Source of the DNA: Serratia rhizosphaerae
GTDB lineage: Bacteria; Pseudomonadota; Gammaproteobacteria; Enterobacterales; Enterobacteriaceae
Length of the DNA: 64,000 nucleotides
Direction: 5' to 3'
Assembly (NCBI RefSeq): GCF_009817885.1
Contig: NZ_CP041764.1
Coordinates: 744,001 to 808,000, forward strand
The position numbers and the translations under genes are program-made. Shown piece after piece: positions 1-7,588 of the stretch; positions within the stretch are counted from its first letter, which is position 1; every line of letters starts with the position of its first letter. The notes beneath the pieces were generated by a model, which did not search any database, was not told where the DNA came from, and was given only the letters and a program-made list of their open reading frames with translations.

Positions 1-1
1 C

Positions 2-1039
2 ACCGCCGGGCTGATGGTCACCATGCCCGGCATCGTGGCCGCCGTCGCCGCACCGCTGCTGAGTCTGGCCTCCGGACGCCTCGATCGTCGCCTGCTGATG
101 CTCGGGCTGTCATTGTTGCTGATTGTGTCCAATCTGGTTTCCGCGCTGGCGGTCAACTTCCCGATGATGCTGCTCGGCCGGGTGCTGCTCGGCGTCTGCG
201 TCGGCGGTTTCTGGTCGTTCGCCGCCAACTACGGCCGCCATCTGGTGCCGGAGAGCAGCCAGGGGCGCGCCACCGCGCTGATCCTCAGCGGTATTTCGGT
301 CGGCGCGGTATGCGGCGTGCCCGCCGGCGCGCTGATCGGCGATACCTTCGGCTGGCGCAGCGCCTTCTTCGGCAGCGCGGCGCTGGCGCTGCTGGTTTTG
401 GCGGCGCAGCTGCGTCTGCTGACCCCGGTGCCGCCGTCGCGCGCGGTCACCGTGCGCGATCTGCTGCTGCCGCTGCGCCTGCCGCTGGCGCGGATCGGGC
501 TGCTCGCCATCGTGCTGCTGTTTATCGGCCACTTTGCCGCCTACACCTACCTGCGTCCGCTGCTGCAGCAGGTGTTTGTCCTCAGTCCGTCGGCCATTTC
601 CCTGCAGCTGCTGGCCTACGGCGCCATCGGCCTGCTGGGCACCTTCGCCGGCGAACGCCTGGCGGAGCACAGCCTGCGCGCCACCTGTATTTTGATCGCC
701 GTGATGCTGGCGGGGATTTTGATCGTCTCGCCGCTGTTGAGCGGCGTGGCCGGCGCCACGCTGATGGTGCTGATCTGGGGGCTGGCCTTCGGCGCCGTGC
801 CGGTGTGCACAGCCAACTGGATGTTCGCCGCGGTGCCGCAGGCGCCGGAAGCCGGGCAGGCGCTGCTGGTGTGCGTGATCCAGATTGCGCTGGCCTCCGG
901 CGCGCTGCTCGGCGGCGAAGTGGTGGACTGGCAAGGGGTCAGCAGCGCCATGCTGTTCGGCGGCGCATTGATCCTGTCGGCAGCGCTGGTGTTCGGTTTA
1001 TCCTTGCGTTCCGACCGGGTTGGCGCTAAACAGTGTTAA
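2..1039 (+). CDS. MFS exporter, DHA1 type (NepI-like), 5' end outside window
   Basis: This is the C-terminal part of a major facilitator superfamily transporter of the inner membrane; the frame is already open at the window edge, so the real start lies upstream. The visible part has about nine to ten hydrophobic helices. The DRR loop (near GRLDRR) after an early helix and the GRVLLGVCVGGFW segment correspond to the conserved loop 2-3 and helix-4 regions of drug/proton antiporters of the DHA1 family. Order of segments and the WGLxFGxVPV motif recall NepI/YdhP-type purine or drug effluxers. The substrate cannot be told. A LysR regulator follows 50 bases downstream on the same strand. Confidence 0.85.
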   Translation, partial: TAGLMVTMPGIVAAVAAPLLSLASGRLDRRLLMLGLSLLLIVSNLVSALAVNFPMMLLGRVLLGVCVGGFWSFAANYGRHLVPESSQGRATALILSGISVGAVCGVPAGALIGDTFGWRSAFFGSAALALLVLAAQLRLLTPVPPSRAVTVRDLLLPLRLPLARIGLLAIVLLFIGHFAAYTYLRPLLQQVFVLSPSAISLQLLAYGAIGLLGTFAGERLAEHSLRATCILIAVMLAGILIVSPLLSGVAGATLMVLIWGLAFGAVPVCTANWMFAAVPQAPEAGQALLVCVIQIALASGALLGGEVVDWQGVSSAMLFGGALILSAALVFGLSLRSDRVGAKQC

Positions 1040-1089
1040 CCCGCATTACGGGCGCGCCGCGTCGCGCCCTGACATAACTCAGGAGCAGC

Positions 1090-1983
1090 ATGGATCATCA
1101 CTTACTGGCGATTCGCGTCTTTATCCGCGTCGTTGAAACCGGCGGCTTTACCCGCGCCGCCGATGCGCTGCGTATGCCGAAAGCCACCGTCAGCAAGCTG
1201 ATCCGCAACCTGGAAAATCACCTGCAGACCAAGCTGCTGCAGCGCACTACCCGCAGCGTGGCGGTCACGCCGGAAGGCGAATGCTATTACCGCCGCACGC
1301 TGAAATGGCTGGCGGAGCTGGAGCAGATGGAAGGTTGCATGACCGAATCGCAAAGCTCGCCGCAGGGGGTGCTGCGCATCGACGTCGGCGGCAGTACCGC
1401 GCGTCAGCTGCTGCTGCCGGCGCTGCCGGACTTCTTCGCCCGCTATCCGCAGATTCAGATCGACCTTGGCGTCAGCGACCGGCAAATCAGTCTGATTAAT
1501 GACAACGCCGACTGCGTGATCCGCAGCGGGCCGCTGGCGGACTCCAGTCTGATCGCCCGCCGGCTGTTCAACCTGAGCTGGGTGACCTGTGCCACGCCGG
1601 GCTATCTGGCGCGCTACGGTACGCCGCGCCATCCCGCCGAGCTGGAGCAGGGCTTTCCGCTGGCGCACTACCGGCACGCGGCAAACGATCGCATCCAGCC
1701 GCTGCGTTTTGTCGAAGAGGGCCGACAGTTTGAGATCCAGCACCGTTATCAAATCAGCGTCAACGAAGGCGGCACGCTGCTGGCCGCGGCATTGTCCGGG
1801 CTGGGCATTGTGCAGACGCTGAGCTTTATGGCGCAGCCGCATCTGGCGCGCGGCGATCTGGTCAGCATTCTCGACGACTGGCAGCCGCCGGCGGAACCCA
1901 CCTACGTGGTCTACCCGTCCAATCGTCACCTGAGCAGCAAGCTGCGGGTATTTATCGAATGGGCGATAGAACACTTTGCCTGA
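1090..1983 (+). CDS. LysR-family transcriptional regulator
   Basis: A full-length LysR regulator of 297 residues. Residues 1-60 form the winged helix-turn-helix (ETGGFTRAADAL then KATVSKLIRNLE), followed by a linker and the two-lobed effector domain with the typical TRSVAVTPEG turn. It belongs to the subgroup that ends with an SxxLRVFIEW segment. The start is supported by an AGGAG ribosome-binding site 5 bases upstream. It lies just downstream of the MFS exporter on the same strand and may regulate it, but neither effector nor target is visible. The ParA cassette begins within 40 bases of its stop codon. Confidence 0.9.
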   Translation: MDHHLLAIRVFIRVVETGGFTRAADALRMPKATVSKLIRNLENHLQTKLLQRTTRSVAVTPEGECYYRRTLKWLAELEQMEGCMTESQSSPQGVLRIDVGGSTARQLLLPALPDFFARYPQIQIDLGVSDRQISLINDNADCVIRSGPLADSSLIARRLFNLSWVTCATPGYLARYGTPRHPAELEQGFPLAHYRHAANDRIQPLRFVEEGRQFEIQHRYQISVNEGGTLLAAALSGLGIVQTLSFMAQPHLARGDLVSILDDWQPPAEPTYVVYPSNRHLSSKLRVFIEWAIEHFA

Positions 1984-2017
1984 GCGGCGCCGTGCGTCCC
2001 ACCAAGTCAATAACCCA

Positions 2018-2260
2018 TTAACTTAATAAGTTATTAAATAATTAAGTTAATTACACATACAGTGATTCCCCGCACGAACCAGAACTTTCCCAATTGCTCA
2101 GCTAATAAGTTAGCAGCAGAATAAGCTCTTAAGTTAACCGGATAGCGGCTTGGCAACCTGTGCAAGTTAAGGCATATTGGTGGCTATTCGTTCTGACTAA
2201 CCCGTTAGATTATCAACCTGTCAAGCTAATAACTTAATAAGTTAACAGCTTAATAACTTG
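2018..2260. repeat. AT-rich iteron array upstream of the parA-like gene (putative centromere/operator)
   Basis: A cluster of short repeats sharing the core AAGTTA. A 13-bp palindrome with one central base, AACTTA-A-TAAGTT, occurs exactly at 2020-2032 and 2231-2243 and again downstream of the operon at 3245-3257. Variants are TTAAGTTAA at 2042-2050 and 2129-2137, GCTAATAAGTTAGC at 2101-2114, CAAGTTAA at 2163-2170 and the inverted form CTTAATAACTTG near 2249-2260. Small ribbon-helix-helix partition proteins (ParG, omega, ParR families) bind arrays of this kind to regulate their operon and to serve as centromere; that role here is inferred. Confidence 0.7.
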
Positions 2261-2272
2261 AGAGATGGCAGC

Positions 2273-2908
2273 ATGATTGTTTTGATTGGTTCGCAAAAAG
2301 GCGGCGTAGGAAAATCCACCAAGGCGGTAAACATCGCCGGATATTTGATACTCAAGGAAGGCAAGACGGCAATTATCGTCGACGCCGATGACCAAAAATC
2401 GATCATGACCTGGTACAACGATCGCCAGAACGTTGAGGGCCTGCCGCATATTCCGGTGGTCGCCGCCTCCGGCAAAATCAAAGAGACCCTGCTGGAGCTG
2501 GACCGCCACTATGACTATGTGATTGTCGACACCGCCGGCCGCGACAGCGCCGAGCTGCGCTCTGGCCTGCTGGCCGCCGATCTGTTCCTCTCGCCGCTGC
2601 GCCCTTCGCAGATGGATCTCGACACCATCGGCTACCTGTCGGAAATGTTCTCCACCGCGCAGGAGTATAATGAGAAGGTCAAAGGCTATATTGTGCTCAA
2701 TATGTGTCCGACCAATATCTTCATTAACGAGGCCAACGAAGCGGCGGAAGTGCTGAGCGAATACCCGGAATTCAAGCTGGTGGGCAACCGCCTGTGCGAC
2801 CGCAAGATTTACCGCGATGCCTGGGGCGAAGCAAAAACCATTCATGAAGCGCACAACGAAAAAGCGCAGCACGAAATCGCCAGCCTGGTGAAAGAGGTGA
2901 TTTTATGA
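2273..2908 (+). CDS. ParA/ParF-type partition ATPase (chromosomal)
   Basis: A 211-residue small ParA/MinD-superfamily ATPase with no N-terminal DNA-binding domain, the size of type Ib ParF proteins. The deviant Walker A motif KGGVGKST lies at residues 9-16 with the signature Lys9, DADDQ (switch I) at 37-41, and the Walker B strand YDYVIVDTAG ends at Asp86-Gly89. The chosen ATG has AGAGA about seven bases upstream, while an in-frame ATG five codons earlier lacks one. Such ATPases polymerise or form nucleoid gradients that position DNA or protein cargo. The gene overlaps the next one by ATGA and lies between copies of a 13-bp palindrome. No replication, transfer or integrase gene is adjacent, so what it partitions is unknown. 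Confidence 0.88.
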   Translation: MIVLIGSQKGGVGKSTKAVNIAGYLILKEGKTAIIVDADDQKSIMTWYNDRQNVEGLPHIPVVAASGKIKETLLELDRHYDYVIVDTAGRDSAELRSGLLAADLFLSPLRPSQMDLDTIGYLSEMFSTAQEYNEKVKGYIVLNMCPTNIFINEANEAAEVLSEYPEFKLVGNRLCDRKIYRDAWGEAKTIHEAHNEKAQHEIASLVKEVIL

Positions 2909-3207
2909 AAAAACGTACGCCGAGCCAGCGCATGACGGAAGATGAGTTTATCAACAGCGCCACCTCGCATACGCTGCAGGTGCCGGCGCCGGCCGCCGAG
3001 GCCAAACCGCAGGGGCGTAAGCGCACCTATAAGGCGCTGTCCGTCAGCCTGACCGACAGCCACGTCGAAGCCATTGACGCGATGATCGTGCTGGCGGCGC
3101 GCAACGGCATCGTGCGCGTCACCCGTTCCGATATCATCAAGCTGGCCATCGACGGCCTGACGGAAAAAAGCGAGAACCACCTGCTGGAATTGCTGAAGAA
3201 ATCCTGA
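2905..3207 (+). CDS. small RHH-like centromere-binding/repressor partner of ParA
   Basis: A 100-residue basic protein translated from an ATG that overlaps the stop codon of the ParA gene, which implies translational coupling. Residues 1-40 are polar and probably disordered. Residues 43-49 (KALSVSL) look like the beta strand, 51-66 like helix A and 73-85 (TRSDIIKLAIDGL) like helix B of a ribbon-helix-helix fold. This layout, a flexible tail and a C-terminal RHH, is that of ParG-type partners of small ParA proteins, which bind DNA repeats and stimulate the ATPase. Family membership is by pattern, not by search. Confidence 0.7.
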   Translation: MKKRTPSQRMTEDEFINSATSHTLQVPAPAAEAKPQGRKRTYKALSVSLTDSHVEAIDAMIVLAARNGIVRVTRSDIIKLAIDGLTEKSENHLLELLKKS

Positions 3208-3240
3208 CGCCGTCTGCCACGCCGACAAAGCCTGATAAAC

Positions 3241-3277
3241 TGCCAACTTAATAAGTTATTAATGAGTTAAGTTGGCA
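3241..3277. repeat. inverted repeat closing the parA cassette, contains third copy of the 13-bp palindrome
   Basis: TGCCAACTTAA at 3241-3251 is mirrored by TTAAGTTGGCA at 3267-3277, perfect 11-bp arms with a 15-base spacer. The left arm runs into AACTTAATAAGTT (3245-3257), identical to the two copies upstream of the operon. There is no T-run after the right arm, so a binding site is more likely than a simple terminator, though it could serve as both. Confidence 0.65.
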
Positions 3278-3447
3278 ATTAAACCAACGCCATAACGTGC
3301 ACTGACTCGGCGTCACCGGCGAAAAGAAATAAAAATGGCCGGATAAACAGTCTGTTAAGAATGAAATCCGTCAGCATCACCCTGCTGCAGCGAGAGCTGT
3401 ATCGTCTCCCCCACCCTTGCCAAGCGTGCCGGTCGTCCCCTGCAGGT

Positions 3448-4332
3448 TCAGCGGATTTCCGACAGCGCTTCCTCCATCAGGCGCGCCAATAATATTCTTG
3501 CCGCACTCCCCTCGCCGTCTGCCGGCGTCTGGCCCAGCACAATGCCCAAATTACCCGGCGACGGTAACTGACCGCCGGCAATGCGCAGGTTATCCGGCAT
3601 TCCGATGCGCGTACGTACGGTGATGCCAAGCCCTGCCTGCACCGCCGCCCAGATACCGCTCAGGCTACGGCTGACAAACATCACGCGCCACGGGATCCCG
3701 GCCCGGTCCAGACAGGCGGTAGCGCGGGCGCGCATCAGACAAGGGCTTTCAAACATCACCAGCGGCAGCGGCTCGCCCTGCGCCAATAAATCGGCAATAT
3801 TCAGCTCCTGATGGTAAATCCACTCCAGCTGACAGCGGCCAAGCAGGCGACCATCCTGCAGGTGCGTATCCGGCTGCCACATCAACGCCATATCCAGCGT
3901 TTTTTCCGCCAGCTCGGTCAGCAACGCGTGATTACGGTCTACCCGTGCGCTGATGCGCAGCCCCGGATGATGGCGTTTAAACTGCCCGAGAACCCCCGGC
4001 ATCAGCGATTCGCCAAAATCCTCCTGCATGCCGATACGAACCTCCCCCTGCAACAGCTCGCCTTGCAGCGCGCGCTGCGCCTCATCATTCAGCGCCAGCA
4101 TCCGTCGGGCATAGCCCAACATGATTTCGCCGTGCCGGGTCAGCGCCAGATGGCGGCCATTTTTCACCACCAAGGCGACGCCGCACTGCATCTCCAGTTT
4201 TTTCAGCTGGGCGCTGACGGCGGAAGTGGAACGGCAGAGGCGGCTTGCCGCCAACGCAAAGCTGCCGGACTCAATACCGATGACAAAACTACGCAGCGCG
4301 TCAAGATCGAATGCCTGGGTACGTTTTTCCAT
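3448..4332 (-). CDS. LysR-family transcriptional regulator
   Basis: A 294-residue LysR regulator with an N-terminal helix-turn-helix (SFALAASRLCRSTSAVSAQL) and a substrate-binding-like C-terminal domain. I prefer the start at 4332, which has AGGA seven bases upstream; a longer frame from 4365 exists but would run through the operator-like palindrome at 4337-4353. It is divergent from the carboxymuconolactone-decarboxylase-like gene, whose start is about 100 bases away, and is the obvious candidate regulator of that pair. The region 3278-3447 between the ParA cassette and this gene holds nothing I can identify. Confidence 0.88.
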   Translation of the reverse strand: MEKRTQAFDLDALRSFVIGIESGSFALAASRLCRSTSAVSAQLKKLEMQCGVALVVKNGRHLALTRHGEIMLGYARRMLALNDEAQRALQGELLQGEVRIGMQEDFGESLMPGVLGQFKRHHPGLRISARVDRNHALLTELAEKTLDMALMWQPDTHLQDGRLLGRCQLEWIYHQELNIADLLAQGEPLPLVMFESPCLMRARATACLDRAGIPWRVMFVSRSLSGIWAAVQAGLGITVRTRIGMPDNLRIAGGQLPSPGNLGIVLGQTPADGEGSAARILLARLMEEALSEIR

Positions 4333-4336
4333 AACT

Positions 4337-4384
4337 ATCCTGAAATTCGGGATGATTGATTTCATATAATTTGATTTTCGGGAT
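4337..4384. promoter_or_regulatory. operator-like palindrome and direct repeat between divergent genes
   Basis: ATCCTGAA-A-TTCGGGAT (4337-4353) is a 17-bp palindrome with one mismatched pair. Its right half TTCGGGAT is repeated exactly at 4377-4384, 31 bp (three helical turns) away. The position between a LysR gene and its divergent neighbour, and the helical phasing, fit a LysR binding site plus activation site. Confidence 0.5.
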
Positions 4385-4432
4385 AAAACTATGGCGTCAG
4401 AATGCGCTTACTGTCAATTCGGAGAGTACGCC

Positions 4433-4741
4433 ATGACGATATCCCCCGATCGTGAAACCCTTGCCCGACTCGCCCCCAAACTGGCCGAACTGAGCAAGGA
4501 CGTGTTGTTTGATGATATATGGCGGCGCGAGACACTCTCGCCGCGCGAACGCAGCCTGATCACGCTGGCCGCGTTGACGGCGCTGGGACGCGTGCAACAG
4601 CTGCCGTGGCATATCGCCTTCGGCCGGCAAAATGGCCTGACGCAGCCGGAAATCGTCGAGGTGTTCACCCATCTGGCGTTTTACGCCGGCTGGCCCGCCG
4701 CGGTATCCGCATTCGGCTGCCTGGATGAGGAGGAGATCTGA
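4433..4741 (+). CDS. carboxymuconolactone decarboxylase (CMD/AhpD)-family protein
   Basis: A 102-residue all-helical protein of the CMD family. The diagnostic block is LSPRERSLITLAALTALGR followed by LPWHIAFGRQNGLTQPEIVEVFTHLAFYAGWPAAVSAF. It lacks the CxxC pair of AhpD peroxidases, so it resembles the decarboxylase side of the family or its many uncharacterised members. I start it at 4433, six bases after GGAGAG; an in-frame ATG at 4391 has no good site. Its stop codon overlaps the start of the tautomerase gene by one base, so the two are co-translated. Probably controlled by the divergent LysR regulator. Confidence 0.85.
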   Translation: MTISPDRETLARLAPKLAELSKDVLFDDIWRRETLSPRERSLITLAALTALGRVQQLPWHIAFGRQNGLTQPEIVEVFTHLAFYAGWPAAVSAFGCLDEEEI

Positions 4742-5166
4742 TGCCTTTTACCCGTATCACACTCCGCCAGGGCTACAGCGATGCGCAGCTGGCGCGGCTT
4801 TCCGACATTGTGCACCGCTGCCTGACCGAGGAGTTCACCGTGCCGCCGGACGACCACTTCCAGGTCATTGAGACGCTGCCCGCCAACCAGCGCGTTTTCG
4901 CCCGCCATTACCTGAGCGGCGCACGCAGCAACGATTTTATGCTGTTTCAGATCGTTGCCGGCAGGCCCCGTACCCGCATGCAGAAACAGAATTTTTACCG
5001 GGTGCTGAGCGAGCGGTTACAACAGGAGCTGGCCATCAATCCGGACGATGTGATGGTGATTATTCAAAACAACCAGTCGGATGACTGGAGTTTCAGCAAC
5101 GGGGAGATATATGACCCGCAGGCGCAACGGAGAACATGCCCCGGCGCAGCGGACCAGGAGGAATAA
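4741..5166 (+). CDS. tautomerase-superfamily protein
   Basis: A 141-residue protein whose second codon is proline (MPFTRITL), the N-terminal catalytic base after Met removal in 4-oxalocrotonate tautomerase/MIF relatives. The beta-alpha-beta pattern LARLSDIVHRCLTEEFTVPPDDHFQVIE and the later NPDDVMVIIQNN strand fit the larger single-chain members of the family. Overlap with the CMD-like gene suggests a small pathway acting on an aromatic or keto-enol compound, but the substrate is not indicated. It ends just before a strong GC-rich hairpin shared with bglX. Confidence 0.8.
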   Translation: MPFTRITLRQGYSDAQLARLSDIVHRCLTEEFTVPPDDHFQVIETLPANQRVFARHYLSGARSNDFMLFQIVAGRPRTRMQKQNFYRVLSERLQQELAINPDDVMVIIQNNQSDDWSFSNGEIYDPQAQRRTCPGAADQEE

Positions 5167-5189
5167 CGCCGGGCCGTTACGGCCCGGCG
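5167..5189. terminator. GC-rich hairpin between convergent tautomerase gene and bglX
   Basis: CGCCGGGCC at 5167-5175 pairs with GGCCCGGCG at 5181-5189 around a GTTAC loop, a perfect 9-bp stem between two convergent stop codons. Only a short T tract follows, so it is a probable bidirectional terminator of moderate strength. Confidence 0.6.
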
Positions 5190-5195
5190 CGGCGT

Positions 5196-7493
5196 TTACT
5201 TCAGCGTAAAGCTCTGCTGCAGCGTCTGAGCGGAATCCAGGCCGACAAACACATTAAATTTGCCCGGCTCCGCGCCCCACTTCAGGCTGGCGTTGTAGAA
5301 CTTCAGATCGTTTTCATCGATCGGCATCTCTACCGTAGTCGACTGGCCGGCCTTCAGCGTCACTTTCTTAAAATTGCGCAGCTCTTTCACCGGCCGGCTG
5401 ACCGAGGCGGTTTGGTCCTGAAGATACAGCTGCACCACGGTGGCACCGTCGTAGTTGCCGCTGTTCTTCAGCGTCACGCTGGCGGTGATTTTGCCGTTGC
5501 GCGCCATGGTCGGGCTGGACAGGGTGAAGTCCGACAGCGTGAAGCGGCTGTAGCTCAGGCCGTAGCCAAACGGATACAGCGGGCCGTTCGGCGAGTCAAA
5601 GTAGCGCGAGGTGTACTTGCCCGGATTATCCTTGTTAAACGGCCGCCCGGTGTTCAGATGGTTGTAGTACATCGGGATCTGGCCCACGGAGCGCGGGAAA
5701 GTCATCGGCAGCTTGCCGGACGGGTTGTAATCGCCGAACAGCACGTCCGCCACCGCGTTGCCGCCTTCGGTGCCGCTGAACCAGGTTTCCAGCATCGCAT
5801 CCGCCTGCCGGCTCTCCCACTCCAGCGCCAGCGGCCGGCCGTTCATCAGCACCAGCACCAGCGGCTTGCCGGTGGCCTTCAGCGCTTTGATCAGGTCGCG
5901 CTGGCTCTGCGGAATGGTGATATCGGCGCGGCTCGACGCCTCGTGCGCCATGCCCTGCGACTCGCCGACCACCGCCACCACTACGTCAGCCTGCTTGGCG
6001 GCGTTCACCGCTTCGTCAATCATCTGCTGCGGCGGCCGCGGGTCGAACACCACCGCCGGCTCGTACAGGTTCAGATAATCAATGATGCTTTTATCCTGCG
6101 TGATGTTGGCCCCTTTGGCGTAAATGATTTTCGCCTGGTCGCCGACCGCGTTTTTCATCCCCTGCAGCAGAGTCACCGACTGTTTGCTGACGCCGGCGGC
6201 CGACCAGCTGCCCATCATATCGCGCTGGCTGTCGGCCATTGGCCCCACCAGCGCAATGGTGCCCTGCTTGCGCAGCGGCAGGGTCTGGTGGTCATTCTTC
6301 AGCAGCACCTGAGTACGGCGCGCCACGTCGCGCGCCTCGGCGCGGTGCAGGCGGCTTTCGGCATTGGTGTCCTGCGGGTCGGAGCCGGCCGGGCCAAGGT
6401 GTACGTACGGATCCTTGAACAGCCCCATCTCATATTTGGTGTTCAGCACGTCACGGCAGGCGCGGTCGATGTCGCTCTCCGGCACCCGCCCCTCTTTCAC
6501 CAGCCCCGGCAAGTACTTGTCGTAATACTCGTCGCTCATGCTCATATCGACGCCGGAGGTGATCGCCAGCCGCACCGCATCACGCGGGTCCTGCGCCACG
6601 CCGTGCTTGATCAGCTCTTTAATCGCCCCGTGGTCGCTGATGGTGATGCCGTCAAAGCCCCACTGGTTGCGCAGCAGATCCTTCAGCAGCCAGGGGTTGG
6701 CGGTGGCGGGAATGCCGTTAATCGAATTCAGCGACACCATCACCCCGCCGCTGCCGGCGTCTACCGCCGCCTTGTACGGCGGCAGGTAATCCTGCTGCAT
6801 GCGCAGCGGGCTCATATCCACGGTGTTGTAGTCGCGTCCGCCTTCGGTCGCGCCATACAGCGCAAAATGCTTCACGCTGGCCATCACCGAGCCGGGCTTG
6901 GCCGGATCGCCGTTCTGGTAGGCGTCCACCATCACTTTGGCGATTTTCGACACCAGCCAGGTGTCCTCACCGAAGCCTTCCGACACCCGGCCCCAGCGCG
7001 GGTCGCGGGTAATGTCGACCATCGGCGAGAAAGTCATATTCAGGCCGTCGTCACTGGCCTCCTGGGCGGAGACCCGCCCGCTGAGCGCGATGGCGTCCAG
7101 ATCGAAACTGGCGGCCAGCCCCAGGCTGATGGGGAACACCGTACGCTGGCCGTGCACCACGTCATAGGCGAAAAACAGCGGGATTTTCAGACGGCTGAGC
7201 TGCATCGCCTGATCCTGCATCACGCGGATATCCGGCCGGGTGACGGTGTTGAAAATCGCGCCGATCTGCCCCTTGCGGATGCCTTCGCGGATCGCCTCTT
7301 TCGGATTATCCGGCCCGACGCTGATTAAACGCAGCTGGCCGATTTTCTCTTCCAGCGTCATCTGCTTCATCAGCTTGCTGACGAACGCATCGCGCTGCTG
7401 AACATTGATTCCTTGCGTTGCGCCGCTCTCCTGCGCAAAGACCGGACTGACCGCCAGACCGGATACCAACCCCACTGTACAAAGCCATTTCAT
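5196..7493 (-). CDS. bglX: periplasmic beta-glucosidase (GH3)
   Basis: A 765-residue glycoside hydrolase family 3 enzyme, the same length as E. coli BglX. A Sec signal peptide ends near residue 20 (SPVFA-QE), so it acts in the periplasm on beta-glucosides. The N-terminal TIM-barrel contains KHF (208-210) and the nucleophile Asp287 in GITISDHGA; the middle domain carries the acid/base region and the C-terminus is a fibronectin-like domain (LKNSGNYDGATVVQLYLQD). In E. coli bglX adjoins dld; here about 7.5 kb separates them. Transcription converges on the tautomerase gene. Confidence 0.97.
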   Translation of the reverse strand: MKWLCTVGLVSGLAVSPVFAQESGATQGINVQQRDAFVSKLMKQMTLEEKIGQLRLISVGPDNPKEAIREGIRKGQIGAIFNTVTRPDIRVMQDQAMQLSRLKIPLFFAYDVVHGQRTVFPISLGLAASFDLDAIALSGRVSAQEASDDGLNMTFSPMVDITRDPRWGRVSEGFGEDTWLVSKIAKVMVDAYQNGDPAKPGSVMASVKHFALYGATEGGRDYNTVDMSPLRMQQDYLPPYKAAVDAGSGGVMVSLNSINGIPATANPWLLKDLLRNQWGFDGITISDHGAIKELIKHGVAQDPRDAVRLAITSGVDMSMSDEYYDKYLPGLVKEGRVPESDIDRACRDVLNTKYEMGLFKDPYVHLGPAGSDPQDTNAESRLHRAEARDVARRTQVLLKNDHQTLPLRKQGTIALVGPMADSQRDMMGSWSAAGVSKQSVTLLQGMKNAVGDQAKIIYAKGANITQDKSIIDYLNLYEPAVVFDPRPPQQMIDEAVNAAKQADVVVAVVGESQGMAHEASSRADITIPQSQRDLIKALKATGKPLVLVLMNGRPLALEWESRQADAMLETWFSGTEGGNAVADVLFGDYNPSGKLPMTFPRSVGQIPMYYNHLNTGRPFNKDNPGKYTSRYFDSPNGPLYPFGYGLSYSRFTLSDFTLSSPTMARNGKITASVTLKNSGNYDGATVVQLYLQDQTASVSRPVKELRNFKKVTLKAGQSTTVEMPIDENDLKFYNASLKWGAEPGKFNVFVGLDSAQTLQQSFTLK

Positions 7494-7588
7494 ATTGTTA
7501 TCTCAGGCAGGTTCCCGCCGCGGGCGGGAAAGTAAACAGGTAATCAGGGAGTGTGCCACACTCTTTTTCCGCGTTGAAACCGTTATGG

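Noticed and set aside
2018..3277. Integrated plasmid or ICE around the ParA cassette
   Set aside because: No rep, relaxase, integrase, att repeats or tRNA were found; only the partition-like module itself is supported.
3361..3495. A 44-codon frame starting ATGAAATCCGTC
   Set aside because: It lacks a ribosome-binding site, overlaps the end of the LysR gene and matches nothing I know; it may be a chance frame.
5136..7328. A 730-codon open frame on the + strand
   Set aside because: It lies antisense to bglX, is full of His, Arg and Gln typical of reversed GC-rich codons, and has no recognisable domain.
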